A stretch of DNA of 64,000 nt, taken from Myxococcales bacterium (GTDB lineage Bacteria; Myxococcota_A; UBA9042; GCA-2863065). The translations under genes and the position numbers were made by a program. Below are positions 9,147 to 18,802 of this stretch, in pieces. The DNA is taken from contig JADMJS010000232.1 in the NCBI GenBank assembly GCA_018780435.1, positions 1 through 64,000 on the forward strand, given 5' to 3'. The notes beneath the pieces were generated by a model, which ran no database searches, was not told the origin of the DNA, and saw only the letters and a program-made list of their open reading frames with translations. Positions within the stretch are counted from its first letter, which is position 1; each line of letters begins with the position of its first letter.

Positions 9147-9590
9147 ATGGACATCACGACCAAGACCCCGCTCGCCAGCCGGACGATCCTGACCTGCCTC
9201 CTCGCGGTAGTGACCGCGTTCGTGGGCTACCTCACCGATGGTCTCACGCCGACCGCTGCGCTCGTGGCGGCGGGCTTCGCCGCCCTCGCCGGATATTTCC
9301 GCCTGGGCGCGCGCGGCCCGGTGACACTCGGCGTGACCACGGCCTGGGACTTGGCGCCGGTGGTGGTGCTCGCCGAGCTTGAGCGCGTGGGTTCCGCCAC
9401 GGTGGCTGAGCTCACGGCCTCGACTGGCCTCGACCCGTCACGCGTCCCCCACCTCGTCATGCTTCTGGAATCCGAGCTGCTCGCCGCTCGGCAGTCCGAA
9501 GCTCGGTTCGTCATCACGCCGGCCGGTGCCGACATCCTCCAGCTCCTGCGTCCCGCAGGCTTCCGCACCCCGACACGGAGCCCGACGTGA
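9147..9590 (+). CDS. Membrane-anchored winged-helix-like protein
   Basis: Hydrophobic N-terminal hairpin (ILTCLLAVVTAFVGYL...AALVAAGFAALAGYF), then LAELERVGSATVAELTASTGLDPSRVPHLVMLLESELLAARQ. Confidence 0.55.
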   Translation: MDITTKTPLASRTILTCLLAVVTAFVGYLTDGLTPTAALVAAGFAALAGYFRLGARGPVTLGVTTAWDLAPVVVLAELERVGSATVAELTASTGLDPSRVPHLVMLLESELLAARQSEARFVITPAGADILQLLRPAGFRTPTRSPT

Positions 9591-9796
9591 GCCGGCCAAT
9601 CTCGCTCCTGGCTACGGCGGCTCTCGTGTCGGGGTGTGCTTCCACGGCGCCCGTATCGCGCTCCATTCCGTGCGTGCTCCTGGCGGTCGCAGAGCCTGCC
9701 CTGGACCGGATCGAATCCCCCATACCGGTGTCGCCCATGGTCGCGTGGCTACGCCGAATCCTCTGCCCCACTCCCGCTCCGCGAGGTGATCAGTGA
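9587..9796 (+). CDS. Small lipoprotein (possible outer spanin)
   Basis: Lipobox LVSGC; 4-bp overlaps; Pro-rich tail. Confidence 0.4.
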   Translation: MSRPISLLATAALVSGCASTAPVSRSIPCVLLAVAEPALDRIESPIPVSPMVAWLRRILCPTPAPRGDQ

Positions 9797-10206
9797 CGAA
9801 ACTCCTCCTCATCTTCGGGCTGATTGCCCTCGCGACTTCAGCGGCCGCGGTGGGTTGTTCGCCAGCGTCGGCCGAGTCGGCGCCCGTGACCCAAGCGGCG
9901 CCGGCCAGTAATCCCGTGAGTGAGCGGCTGCTCGTCATCGAGACGCGGCTAGAGACCATCGACAGCATTGGCCGCTACGCCGTGGTGCCCCTCATCATCG
10001 CGATGGTGGCGCTCTTTCTGTGGACGCTGCGAGGCGCCGAGTCGCGTATCACGTCGGAGATCCGGCAGGTCGCAGGCACGGTGAAGGAGACGCGCGACGA
10101 GCTCCACAAGGTGGAGGTCAACTACGTCCCGAGACTCAACCTCGAGCAGGAGCTCGGTGCGATTCATCGTCGCATGGACGGCATCGCCGGTCAGGTGCAC
10201 GGATGA
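9793..10206 (+). CDS. Membrane protein with coiled coil (lysis-region candidate)
   Basis: N-terminal signal, internal TM VVPLIIAMVALFLWTL, then a helical heptad region. Confidence 0.4.
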   Translation: MTKLLLIFGLIALATSAAAVGCSPASAESAPVTQAAPASNPVSERLLVIETRLETIDSIGRYAVVPLIIAMVALFLWTLRGAESRITSEIRQVAGTVKETRDELHKVEVNYVPRLNLEQELGAIHRRMDGIAGQVHG

Positions 10207-10538
10207 GCGGCAGCTTCACGCCACTCGACCGCGACGCGGCGCGCCTGACCCGCGGTCGCATCATCGCGACACTCTACGTGGGGCTGCATCAGGACTGGCT
10301 TTCCCAGGACCTCCTCCACACGCGTGTCTGCGGCGGCCCCCGCGACCCGGACTACCGGCGCCCGCTGGAGTTCGCGAGGTTTCTGACCTACCTCGAAGAG
10401 GCTGGGTACGTGAACAAGCGCGAGGAGAACGATCCCCTAGTCGACCAGCCGCGCACGTTCTACCGCCTCTCGAAGGTGGGCGTGGATCTCTATGAGGGCG
10501 TCCGCGCCGCCGATCCGGGCGTGGAGATCCGCCGGTGA
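10203..10538 (+). CDS. Hypothetical winged-helix-like phage protein upstream of the small terminase-like gene
   Basis: Starts at ATG 10203; LTRGRIIATLYVGLHQDWLSQDLLH...FLTYLEEAGYVNKRE... Confidence 0.5.
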   Translation: MSGSFTPLDRDAARLTRGRIIATLYVGLHQDWLSQDLLHTRVCGGPRDPDYRRPLEFARFLTYLEEAGYVNKREENDPLVDQPRTFYRLSKVGVDLYEGVRAADPGVEIRR

Positions 10539-11077
10539 GAGCGCCCTCCCGCGTGACACGCGAGCTCACGCCCGAGCATCGCGCCGAGCTGGACGCGCTG
10601 ATCGTGGACCGTCGCATGACGCTCGACGAGCTGATCGGCTGGCTCTCGGAGCGGGAGTACTCCATCTCGCGGTCCTCGCTGCATCGTTACGCCAGCAACT
10701 TCGAGGAGCGACTGGTCCAGCTCAGCGAGGCGAAGGAGCGCGCGTCGGCCATCCTCGATCGCTTCTCAGGCAAGCCGGCCACGGCCCTCGCCGAAGGCGC
10801 GTCCATGCTGATGCAGGACCTGATCATGAAGAAGCTCTTGGAGACCGAGAGCCTCGACGCGGACACCGACATCGTCGAGCTGGCCCACGCCCTCGCCAAA
10901 TTGGAGACCAGCGGCGTCGGCCGAGAGCGCCTCAAAGTCCAATGGGACAAGGGCATTACCGCCGGCTCCATGGCGGTGAAGGCCAACCTCCGGCGCGAGC
11001 TGGAGAAAGAGCCTGACCTCATGCGGCGGATGCTCGATCTGGTCGAGCGTGCCGAGGCGGAGGCGCGGGCCGTATGA
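10535..11077 (+). CDS. DUF3486 / Mu gp27-like small terminase-associated protein
   Basis: LDELIGWLSEREYSISRSSLHRYASNFEERLVQLSEAKERASAIL. Confidence 0.85.
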   Translation: MRAPSRVTRELTPEHRAELDALIVDRRMTLDELIGWLSEREYSISRSSLHRYASNFEERLVQLSEAKERASAILDRFSGKPATALAEGASMLMQDLIMKKLLETESLDADTDIVELAHALAKLETSGVGRERLKVQWDKGITAGSMAVKANLRRELEKEPDLMRRMLDLVERAEAEARAV

Positions 11078-12804
11078 GTGGCGTTCTCTCCGAGCTCACG
11101 AAGGGCGCCGCGGTCGCCGCGAAGGCGCGTGAGGGGTCCTTCACGTCCTTCCTTTGTGCCGAGGTGCAGACGGACAAGGGCACCTTCAGCTTCCGCAAGC
11201 ACGCGGTTTTCCAGCCGATCGCTGACTTGCTGGGTCGCATCATCCAGCGGCGCGAGCATGGCTGGGTCGTGAGCGCCAACAAGGCCGCGCAGATCGGGTT
11301 CTCCACCCTGACCGCCGCGCTCTGCGGCTGGGCGTGTGCCTGCCAGAACGTCAATGTCGGGTACTTCCTGCCCGACGATCGCTTCGCGGCCGAGTTCGAC
11401 AGCACGCGCGTGAAGCCCATCGAAGATCGCTCGCCGCTGCTCTCGTCGCTCCGCGACCGCAGCACCGTGGGCGTGGCCCGGTTCGGGAGCAACCTCCGCT
11501 ACACGCGTGGCCTCTTCACGGCCAAGGGCGCCATCTCCATCCCGCTCGACGTCCTCGCCTGCGACGAAATCGACTTCATCAACAAGAGCAACCTCGAGAC
11601 TGTGGTCGAGCGCCTCAACGCTTCGGACCTCGCGCTCCAGCTCTACTTCTGTCGCGGCGAGCTCCCCGGCGCCGGCATTGACCTCCGGTTCCGGGAGGGG
11701 TCGCAAGCCCGCTGGCAGGTGACCTGCCGCCACTGCGGGAAGTCGGGTCAGATGCTGGAGTTTCTGTTCCCCGGTTGCGTCGCCCAGAACGCCGAGACGG
11801 GGGAGTGGGAGCGGGTCTGCATCGACTGCCGGAAGCCATACGACGTGCAGGCCGACGGCGAGTGGGTGCATGCGGCCCCGGAGATGCTGGCCAAGAAGCG
11901 GGCCTCGTTCTCCATCCCCGGCCTCGTGGTGCCCCAGCTGCCGCTCGCGTTCGTGATGCAGCGGTGGCAGGACGCGCAGGGCAAGCCCTCGAAGATGGTC
12001 AAGTTCAAGTCGTCGGTGCTCGCCATCGTCGAGGCCGGCGACCGGCAGCCACTGTCGGAGACGACGCTCGGGATCTGTGCTGAGGACTACAAGCCTGCAC
12101 TGAACCGGGGGGACGGCCGCCCGCGCTGGATGGGCGTCGACATGGGCGACGAGTGTTGGGCGTGGGCCGAGGAAGAGACCGACGAGGGACGGCCGCGACT
12201 CGTCTGGGCAGAGCGCATCGACTCGGACAACTTCCTAGCTCGCATCGTGGAACTCACGTCCACGCTCGGCGTCGTCGCTGGGATCATCGACTCGAAGCCC
12301 CTGCGCGATGCAGCGCGCTCGGTCTGCTACGCACTACCGACGATCTTCGCCGTTCAGGACTTCGCGGGAACGGAGAGCGAGCCCGAGGTTCACGACGAGG
12401 AACACTGGGGCAAGCGCTACAAGCGCGTCACCGTTGGGCGCGATGCGTCACTCGAGGAGTTCGTCGACCAGTTCGCCTTTGCGGCCCCGAATCGCTACAT
12501 CGTGCCGCCCCTGGCCGGCGCGCCTGGCGGCCTGGGCTACGCTTACATTCACCTCCGCAACCTGACTCGTGAGCAGGTCGAGGGCGCGGACGGAAAGACC
12601 CGCTACGCCTTCGCAAAGCAGGTTGAGAATCACCTCGCCCTGGCCGGAAACTCAGCCCGGCTCGCCCGGCTTCTGCACCGTCACAAGCGGTTCGGCGGCT
12701 CGGGTGACATGAAGATGGCGAGCGCCCCGCGCCCGTCGTCGTTCCGTGAGCAGCTCGACGGCTTCACTGCGCGCGGGCGCAACTTCCTCCGGGGGTGGGG
12801 CTAA
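11074..12804 (+). CDS. Phage terminase large subunit (zinc-ribbon, GpA/gp28-like)
   Basis: SANKAAQIGFST, LDVLACDEIDFI, CRHCGK...CIDCRKPY, GVDMGDECWAWA nuclease-like motif. Confidence 0.85.
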   Translation: MSGVLSELTKGAAVAAKAREGSFTSFLCAEVQTDKGTFSFRKHAVFQPIADLLGRIIQRREHGWVVSANKAAQIGFSTLTAALCGWACACQNVNVGYFLPDDRFAAEFDSTRVKPIEDRSPLLSSLRDRSTVGVARFGSNLRYTRGLFTAKGAISIPLDVLACDEIDFINKSNLETVVERLNASDLALQLYFCRGELPGAGIDLRFREGSQARWQVTCRHCGKSGQMLEFLFPGCVAQNAETGEWERVCIDCRKPYDVQADGEWVHAAPEMLAKKRASFSIPGLVVPQLPLAFVMQRWQDAQGKPSKMVKFKSSVLAIVEAGDRQPLSETTLGICAEDYKPALNRGDGRPRWMGVDMGDECWAWAEEETDEGRPRLVWAERIDSDNFLARIVELTSTLGVVAGIIDSKPLRDAARSVCYALPTIFAVQDFAGTESEPEVHDEEHWGKRYKRVTVGRDASLEEFVDQFAFAAPNRYIVPPLAGAPGGLGYAYIHLRNLTREQVEGADGKTRYAFAKQVENHLALAGNSARLARLLHRHKRFGGSGDMKMASAPRPSSFREQLDGFTARGRNFLRGWG

Positions 12805-15005
12805 TGCCGCCGCGTCGCGAGCTCGCCGCGCTGGCCCTCGAGCTGGTCAGTCGCACGTCCGATCCGCACTGGATCCACAACCTCATGGGCGTGCTCCCCG
12901 CAGCCGACGCCGTGCTGCGCCAAGCGGGCATCCACGACCCGGCGCCCATCTACGAGCGGATGCTCGGGGACGCTCACCTCGCCAGCCAGCTCGACGTACG
13001 CGCGGCGCCGGTCCTCTCTCAGGAGTGGCGGCTGGAAGCGAGCGACGCCTCTCGGCGGGAGGACGTCCGCGCGGCCGAGCTCTGCGAGGCGGTGCTCAAG
13101 GCGCTCGACGTCCGCCAGCTCGTCGAGGACATTCACACGGCGGTGCCATACGGCTACTCGGCGGTCGAGCTCATGTGGGCCGTGGTCGATGGGGCCTGGA
13201 TCCCGACCCAAGCGCTCCGTCGTCCTAACCGCCGGATCGCCTGGTCGGCCGAGAGCTACGAGCCGCGCCTCCTCACGCGCGAGAAGCCCTTCGACGGCGA
13301 GGCGCTGCCCGAGCGGAAGCTCCTCATCACCGCGCACAAGCCCACGGCCGAGCGGCCGCAGGGCGTGGCGCTCATGAATCGGTGCTTCTGGCCGTGGTCG
13401 TTCAAGGTCGCTGGCTGGAAATTCTGGATGACGTTCGCCGAGCGCTTCGGGTTGCCGTGGATCCACGACGACATGCCCAACGGAACGCCGGAGGAGAAGA
13501 TCGAGGCACGATCGCGCGAGTTGGCGCAGGCCATTCTCGACAGCGTCCTCGTCACGGCCGGCGGCGACAAGCTCACCTTCCACCAGGCGCAAGCGGCGGG
13601 TGCGTCGGACCTCTTCTCGCACATCATCGCGAGTGCGGACGCCGACATCAGCAAGGCGTTGGTCGGCCAGACGCTCACCTCCAGCTCGGGCGATGGCGCA
13701 GGCAGTTACGCGCTCGGCAAGGTTCACGACCAGGTGCGAAACGACCTGGTGGACGCGGACCGAGCGCTCGTGGCGTCCAGCATTTCCCGGATGCTCGGGT
13801 GGGTGACAGAGCTAAACGTCGCGGGCGCCCGCCCTCCTGTCTTCCGATGGGTCGATGAGGATGTGCCCCGCCAGGACTGGGCAGTATTCATAAAGGCCGC
13901 GAAGGACGCGGGCGTAACCGTGCCGACGCGCTGGGCACACCAGAAGCTGAACGTCCCCCAGCCGGAGAAGGCCGAGCCCACCATCCCGGTTGTCGACTTC
14001 GCGGTGTCCGCTCCGCTCTCTCAGTCCGACGTCGATGCCGCGATCGCCTACACCGATTCGGCCGTTCGTGCCGGCGTTCCGTCGGTTCAGTCGGCGCTGA
14101 CGGCGCTGCATCATCGCGGTCTGTCCATGATCGCGGACGGTGCCAACGTGGCGGAGCTGCCCGAGCTGCTCAGTCAGGCGAACGGCGGCGCGTCCGCTGT
14201 GGAGACGGCCCTCTTCAAGGTCATGCTCTCGGCCTGGATCCAAGGCGAGGTGCACGAGACCGAGGTGCGCGACTTCGCCCTGGGCGGGCCGATCCGGTGG
14301 GAAGATGCTGAGCGTGCCTTCGCGGGTCGCGTGCCGATGACGCGAGAGGAGTTCGATCAACTCACCGAAACCGTCCGTGCAAAGGCGTTCACGGTGTCTG
14401 GTGTGGCGGAAGCCACGGTGATCGCATCCATTCAGGACCGTATCGAACGCGGCCTGGCGGCGGGTGAGGCGGCCACGAAGATCGCGGCATCACTGCCACT
14501 GAACGCCGGGCACGCCGAGACCGTCACCCTCAATGCCGTACACAGCGCCTTCTCGGCGGGTCGTTTCAAGGCGGTTCAGCGTGTGAGTCGGCTGCGCCCG
14601 TATGTACGCTATTCCAGCGCCGAGGACGAACGCGTGCGTCCCGCGCACCGCGCGCTCAACGGCCGCGTGTTCCGAGTGGATGACCCGGACATCGGTGCCG
14701 TCTGGCCGCCTAACGGACACCGCTGCCGGTGCACTGTCGAGACCCTGTCTGAGCGCCAAGTCAAGGCGCTCGGCGTCGAGGTGGAGTCGGCCTCTCGTTT
14801 GCCCGTCGATGAGCGGGCCGAGTCGGGCTTCGGTACGCACCCGCTCTCGGTGTGGCAGCCAATGTTGTCGGCGATGTCGGCCGGACTCCAGGCCGCGCTA
14901 TTGGGCCGGGCACAGTCGCGGTGGGCGTCGGAGGGATCCCGCGGAGCCTTCGACGAGTTCCTCGCGGCTCTGGGGCTCAGCGGGCTAAGTGGAGGCCAGT
15001 CGTGA
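12804..15005 (+). CDS. Fused portal (DUF935/gp29-like) and MuF head-morphogenesis (gp30-like) protein
   Basis: N-terminal DUF935-like KVAGWKFWMTFAERFGLPWIHDDMP; C-terminal MuF-like YVRYSSAEDERVRPAHRALNGRVF...WPPNGHRCRCTVETLS. Confidence 0.85.
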   Translation: MPPRRELAALALELVSRTSDPHWIHNLMGVLPAADAVLRQAGIHDPAPIYERMLGDAHLASQLDVRAAPVLSQEWRLEASDASRREDVRAAELCEAVLKALDVRQLVEDIHTAVPYGYSAVELMWAVVDGAWIPTQALRRPNRRIAWSAESYEPRLLTREKPFDGEALPERKLLITAHKPTAERPQGVALMNRCFWPWSFKVAGWKFWMTFAERFGLPWIHDDMPNGTPEEKIEARSRELAQAILDSVLVTAGGDKLTFHQAQAAGASDLFSHIIASADADISKALVGQTLTSSSGDGAGSYALGKVHDQVRNDLVDADRALVASSISRMLGWVTELNVAGARPPVFRWVDEDVPRQDWAVFIKAAKDAGVTVPTRWAHQKLNVPQPEKAEPTIPVVDFAVSAPLSQSDVDAAIAYTDSAVRAGVPSVQSALTALHHRGLSMIADGANVAELPELLSQANGGASAVETALFKVMLSAWIQGEVHETEVRDFALGGPIRWEDAERAFAGRVPMTREEFDQLTETVRAKAFTVSGVAEATVIASIQDRIERGLAAGEAATKIAASLPLNAGHAETVTLNAVHSAFSAGRFKAVQRVSRLRPYVRYSSAEDERVRPAHRALNGRVFRVDDPDIGAVWPPNGHRCRCTVETLSERQVKALGVEVESASRLPVDERAESGFGTHPLSVWQPMLSAMSAGLQAALLGRAQSRWASEGSRGAFDEFLAALGLSGLSGGQS

Positions 15006-15964
15006 TTAGGCAGACGCAATGGGACCGCTGGTTCGACGTGTTCGCGACGGGTCAGCACAAGCCCAACGGCAGGACGTTCACGGCGGCCGACCTCGACCAG
15101 CTCGCCCAGAACTTCAACCCGGCCCGCTTGGCCGTGCCGCTCGTCCTCGGTCACACCGACCCGAGCATTCCACCCTTCACCGCGCCCGCCTTCGGCTGGG
15201 TGGGGGCCGTCCGTCGTGTCGGCAACAAGCTTCAAGTCTTCGTGAAGGAGGCTGAAAGCACCTTCACCGAGGTGGTGAAGGCGGGCCTGTGGCCGCGCCG
15301 CTCCATCCGTATCGCCAATCGCCCGGGTGGCGGCGGCCTCGAGCTGCACCACGTCGGTTTCCTGGGCGCTACGGCGCCTGCCGTCCCGGGCCTCGCGCCC
15401 ATCGACTTCGCCACTGACCCTGGCGAGACCTTTGAATTCCACCAGGAGGACCACCCCGTGAAGACGATCGAACAGCTTGAGGCCGACCTCGCCGCCACAC
15501 AGGCGCAGCTCGCGGCCGAGAAGAAGAGGACTCAGGACTTCGCCGCAGCCGCCGCGCAGTCCCAGATCGCGACCGCCAAGGCCGAAGCCAAGGCGGCCGT
15601 GGACAAGCTGGTCGCGGACAAGAAGCTCCCGCCCGCCCTCGCCGAGGGCATGCCGGACTTCCTGTTCTCGCTGTCCGGCGAGACCCAAGACTTCGCCGCG
15701 AGCGACGGCACGGTCCTCAAGGCGAGCCCGCGCGAGTTCATGGACAAGTTCCTGGGCGGTCTCGGCGACGGGTTCAAGGGCCTGTTCGGCACGGCCGTCG
15801 ACTCGAAGAACGCGCCCGGCGCTGCGTCCGACTTCGCCCTCCCGGGCGACTTCAAGGGCGCGCTCGCCGGCGGCGACCTCCACGCCCAAGCCACGGCCTA
15901 CGCGGCCCAGCACAAGGTCTCCTACGAGCGTGCGCTAGAGACCGTGATGCGAGGTGCGAAGTGA
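15002..15964 (+). CDS. Mu-like prohead protease/scaffold
   Basis: GTG start at 15002; DRWFDVFATGQHKPNGRTFTAADLDQLAQNFNP...PLVLGHTDP; Ala/Lys-rich coiled-coil scaffold tail. Confidence 0.8.
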   Translation: MIRQTQWDRWFDVFATGQHKPNGRTFTAADLDQLAQNFNPARLAVPLVLGHTDPSIPPFTAPAFGWVGAVRRVGNKLQVFVKEAESTFTEVVKAGLWPRRSIRIANRPGGGGLELHHVGFLGATAPAVPGLAPIDFATDPGETFEFHQEDHPVKTIEQLEADLAATQAQLAAEKKRTQDFAAAAAQSQIATAKAEAKAAVDKLVADKKLPPALAEGMPDFLFSLSGETQDFAASDGTVLKASPREFMDKFLGGLGDGFKGLFGTAVDSKNAPGAASDFALPGDFKGALAGGDLHAQATAYAAQHKVSYERALETVMRGAK

Positions 15965-16626
15965 AGACACACCTCGCAGCTCAGCTGATCTCTCTCGTCG
16001 CGACCGGCGTCATCCGGAAGTGGCGGGGTGTCACCTTCGCCGGCGCCGAAATCACGGTGCCCGGCACCTTCGCCCGCGGCATCGCCATGGACGCGGCCGC
16101 CGCGTCCGGAGATCAGATCGCCGTCGCCACCCTCGGCGAAGTCCCGGTCGAATCGGGCGGCAGCTTCGACGCGGGCGCCATCGTGGCGTTCGACGACGAA
16201 GGTCGCGTCGTCGAGAGCAACGGCGGCGGGCCCTGCGGCCTGGCTGTCGAGGCCTCGACGGGCGCGGGTCAGTTCCCCCTGATCCGCCTCAGTCTCGTCC
16301 CGAGCGTCAATCAGATCATCGAGACGGCCACTGCCGCCGCGGACATCGACGCCGGCCAGGCGGTCGGCTTCGACAACGGCCCGGCCAACGTCGCTGGCGA
16401 GGCCGTCAAAGGCATCGCTCTGAACGCCGCGCTCACCGGCGAGGTCGTCTTCCTGTGTCGGGGAGGCTCCTGCCCCGCGACCAGCGGGGCGGCCTACGCC
16501 ATCGGCGCCCAGCTTGAGACGGACAACCAAGGCCGGCTCATCACCCTCGATACCGGACGGCTCGCCGCCGTCGCCAACGAGGCCGCGACCGCGGCCGACC
16601 AGACGAAGTCCGTCTTCGTGAAGTGA
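15961..16626 (+). CDS. Head decoration-like protein, duplicated DUF2190-like fold
   Basis: Two similar halves (FARGIAMDAAA...GAIVAFDDEGRV; VKGIALNAALTGEVVF...AIGAQLETDNQGRLI). Confidence 0.6.
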   Translation: MKTHLAAQLISLVATGVIRKWRGVTFAGAEITVPGTFARGIAMDAAAASGDQIAVATLGEVPVESGGSFDAGAIVAFDDEGRVVESNGGGPCGLAVEASTGAGQFPLIRLSLVPSVNQIIETATAAADIDAGQAVGFDNGPANVAGEAVKGIALNAALTGEVVFLCRGGSCPATSGAAYAIGAQLETDNQGRLITLDTGRLAAVANEAATAADQTKSVFVK

Positions 16627-16639
16627 GGCTGAAGACACT

Positions 16640-17545
16640 ATGAAGACTCAGATTCGACAGGACCTCTCCACCGTCGCGCGCGCCTACAAGAACGGCGGGC
16701 TCATCGGTGGATTGGTCTGCCCCATCGTTCCCGTCAACAAGCGGGAGTTCATCTACACCGTCTTCGGTAAGGAGAACCTCCTCGGCGTCGACACCAAGAA
16801 GAGCCCCAAGGGCCAGACCCCGCGGCTCGGTCTCGAGTTCGGCAGCGCGGAGGGCGTGTGCGAGGACCACGCCTTCGCCGTCGAGCTCGACAAGCGGCAG
16901 CGCGAGGACGACGAGGTGGGCGCCACCATCCGCGCGCCGCGCGTGGCGATGGACGTGATCATGCTTCGGCACGAGGTCCTCGTGAAGGACCTCATCTTCG
17001 GCGCCGCGAACTACGCGGTGGGCCTCAAGTCCACCCTGGCTGGCGCCAGCCAGTGGACCCACGCCGACTCCGATCCCGTCGCGGCCGTGAACACGGCGAA
17101 GGCCGCGGTGCGCAACAAGGTCGGGCTCGAGCCCAACACGCTGGTCATCGGCGGGGCGGTCCTCGACGCGCTGCGGGTTCACGCGAAGATCCGCAGCTAC
17201 CTTCCCGACAATCAGCTCGGCGTGGTCGACGAGACGATCCTCGCGCGCATCTTCGGCGTCGAGCGCGTGCTCGTCGGCAAGGCCATCGTGTCGGACAGCG
17301 AGGGCACCGTCAGCACCGTGTGGGGCGACTTCGCGGCCGTCATCCACGTCAAGGCCACGGCCGAGGGCACGGCCGACATGCAGGATCCGTGCTTCGCGAA
17401 GACCTTCGCCAAGCGCGGCTACCCCATGACCGACGGCTGGTACGTGGATGACACCGACGTCCAGTACTACCGCACGGCCCACTGCTACAAGGTCGCCCAG
17501 ACCCACCAGGAAGCGGGCTACCTGTTCTCGGACGTGTGCGCGTGA
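16640..17545 (+). CDS. Major capsid protein (Mu-like)
   Basis: 301 aa; position after protease/decoration; ...KPNTLVIGGAVLDALRVHAKIRSYL-type region (LEPNTLVIGGAVLDALRVHAKI). Confidence 0.8.
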   Translation: MKTQIRQDLSTVARAYKNGGLIGGLVCPIVPVNKREFIYTVFGKENLLGVDTKKSPKGQTPRLGLEFGSAEGVCEDHAFAVELDKRQREDDEVGATIRAPRVAMDVIMLRHEVLVKDLIFGAANYAVGLKSTLAGASQWTHADSDPVAAVNTAKAAVRNKVGLEPNTLVIGGAVLDALRVHAKIRSYLPDNQLGVVDETILARIFGVERVLVGKAIVSDSEGTVSTVWGDFAAVIHVKATAEGTADMQDPCFAKTFAKRGYPMTDGWYVDDTDVQYYRTAHCYKVAQTHQEAGYLFSDVCA

Positions 17546-17820
17546 TGCGGATCCTCCTCACTGGCACTGAGGTCTGGGACGGCGTCCGGCGCCACGGCCC
17601 GGGCGACGTGGTCGAGCTCCCGGACAAGTCGGCCCTGGCCATCATCGCCTGCGGGGACGGTCGCGTCTCTCTGGAGCGGCCCCTGCGGGCACCGGCGGCA
17701 GCGCCCGCCGTCCCCGCGGAGGCGCCTCCCGAGGCGCCCAAACAGCCTCCTCCGGAGGCCGAAAAGGCACCCGCGCAGGAAACCCCCAAGAAGCCACGCA
17801 GGAGCGCGAAGGAGAAGTAA
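17545..17820 (+). CDS. Hypothetical phage protein with Pro/Ala/Lys-rich tail
   Basis: ATG overlaps the capsid stop. Confidence 0.55.
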   Translation: MRILLTGTEVWDGVRRHGPGDVVELPDKSALAIIACGDGRVSLERPLRAPAAAPAVPAEAPPEAPKQPPPEAEKAPAQETPKKPRRSAKEK

Positions 17821-17855
17821 GGGCGGCGCCCCTATCACCGAGGGGTCTCCGCGAG

Positions 17856-17890
17856 TTTTTGAATGGGGTTTGAAGCGTTTTGAACGGGGT
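17856..17890 (+). repeat. Helically phased TTTGAA repeats
   Basis: TTTGAA at 17858, 17869 and 17879 (11- and 10-bp spacing) in one of the few intergenic gaps of the late operon. Confidence 0.6.
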
Positions 17891-17916
17891 CCCGCTGGCC
17901 GGGGTCCGAGGGGATC

Positions 17917-18363
17917 ATGAGCTACTGCACTCGGGCACACATCGAGGCGCGTCTGCCGTCGCGGACACTCCTCCACTTCACCGACCTGGATCAGGACGGC
18001 GTGGAGGATGTCGGCGTGGTGGACTCGGCGATCGACGAGGCGTCAGCCGAGGTCGAGAGCTACCTCGCCGTGCGCTACCCGGTGCCAGTCTCGCCGGTCC
18101 CCCGGGTCCTGGCCGGGGCCGCGACCTCCGTCGCGATCTGGAACCTCGCTCGCGGCCGTGGCTATGACGCCGAGTCCGCAGACAAGGCGATCCGCATGGC
18201 CTACGACGACGCGATGAAGTGGCTCAAGGCGCTGGGCGGTGGCACGGCCCAGCTCCCGTCCGCCAATGTCGGCGGGACGACGGCGGCGACGGCGCCGACG
18301 CCCGGCTTCAAGCTGGTCACGCGGCCGCCCACCCTCATCGGGAAGCTCGACCGCTATGGCTAG
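17917..18363 (+). CDS. DUF1320 / Mu gp36-like head-tail protein
   Basis: YCTRAHIEARLP...VDSAIDEASAEVESYLAVRYPVPVSPVPRVLAGAATSVAIWNLARGRG. Confidence 0.82.
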   Translation: MSYCTRAHIEARLPSRTLLHFTDLDQDGVEDVGVVDSAIDEASAEVESYLAVRYPVPVSPVPRVLAGAATSVAIWNLARGRGYDAESADKAIRMAYDDAMKWLKALGGGTAQLPSANVGGTTAATAPTPGFKLVTRPPTLIGKLDRYG

Positions 18364-18802
18364 CCTGAGCACCCGACTGACCGGCGATGTGGGGCTCATT
18401 CGTCGCCGACTCGAAGCCTTGGCCAGCGGTGACCTGTACCAGGAGCTGGGCGAGGCGATCGGCGACGTCATCGTGAGCGCGTCCAAGAAGCGCTTCAATC
18501 GCCAAACCGGGCCGGACGGACGCCGCTGGAAGGCGCTGGCCCAGCCGCGCGCGCGAGGCGGGAGTAAGGTCCTCGTGGACGCGGGCGCGCTCAGAAAGTC
18601 CCTCGCATCCAGTGTGAGCGGCGACGAGCTGACCGTTGGGAGTCCGCTCGAATACGCCGCCACCCACCAGTACGGCGACAGCGGCACGGACAAGCTCGGC
18701 CGAAAGCGCAACATCCCCGCACGCCCCTTCATCGGAATCGACGAGGACGACGAGCGGGAGATCGCGGGCACAGTCCAGGACGCGCTGGGGCAGCTCCTAT
18801 GA
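18356..18802 (+). CDS. Virion morphogenesis protein (Mu gpG-like)
   Basis: RFNRQTGPDGRRWKALAQP...LEYAATHQYG...IPARPFIGID. Confidence 0.87.
   Translation: MASLSTRLTGDVGLIRRRLEALASGDLYQELGEAIGDVIVSASKKRFNRQTGPDGRRWKALAQPRARGGSKVLVDAGALRKSLASSVSGDELTVGSPLEYAATHQYGDSGTDKLGRKRNIPARPFIGIDEDDEREIAGTVQDALGQLL

Noticed and set aside
14609-15913. Minus-strand ORF (434 aa) opposite the head protease, plus the 2846-3811 and 10687-11871 minus ORFs
   Set aside because: Opposite well-supported phage genes; compositional artefacts of GC-rich codon usage.
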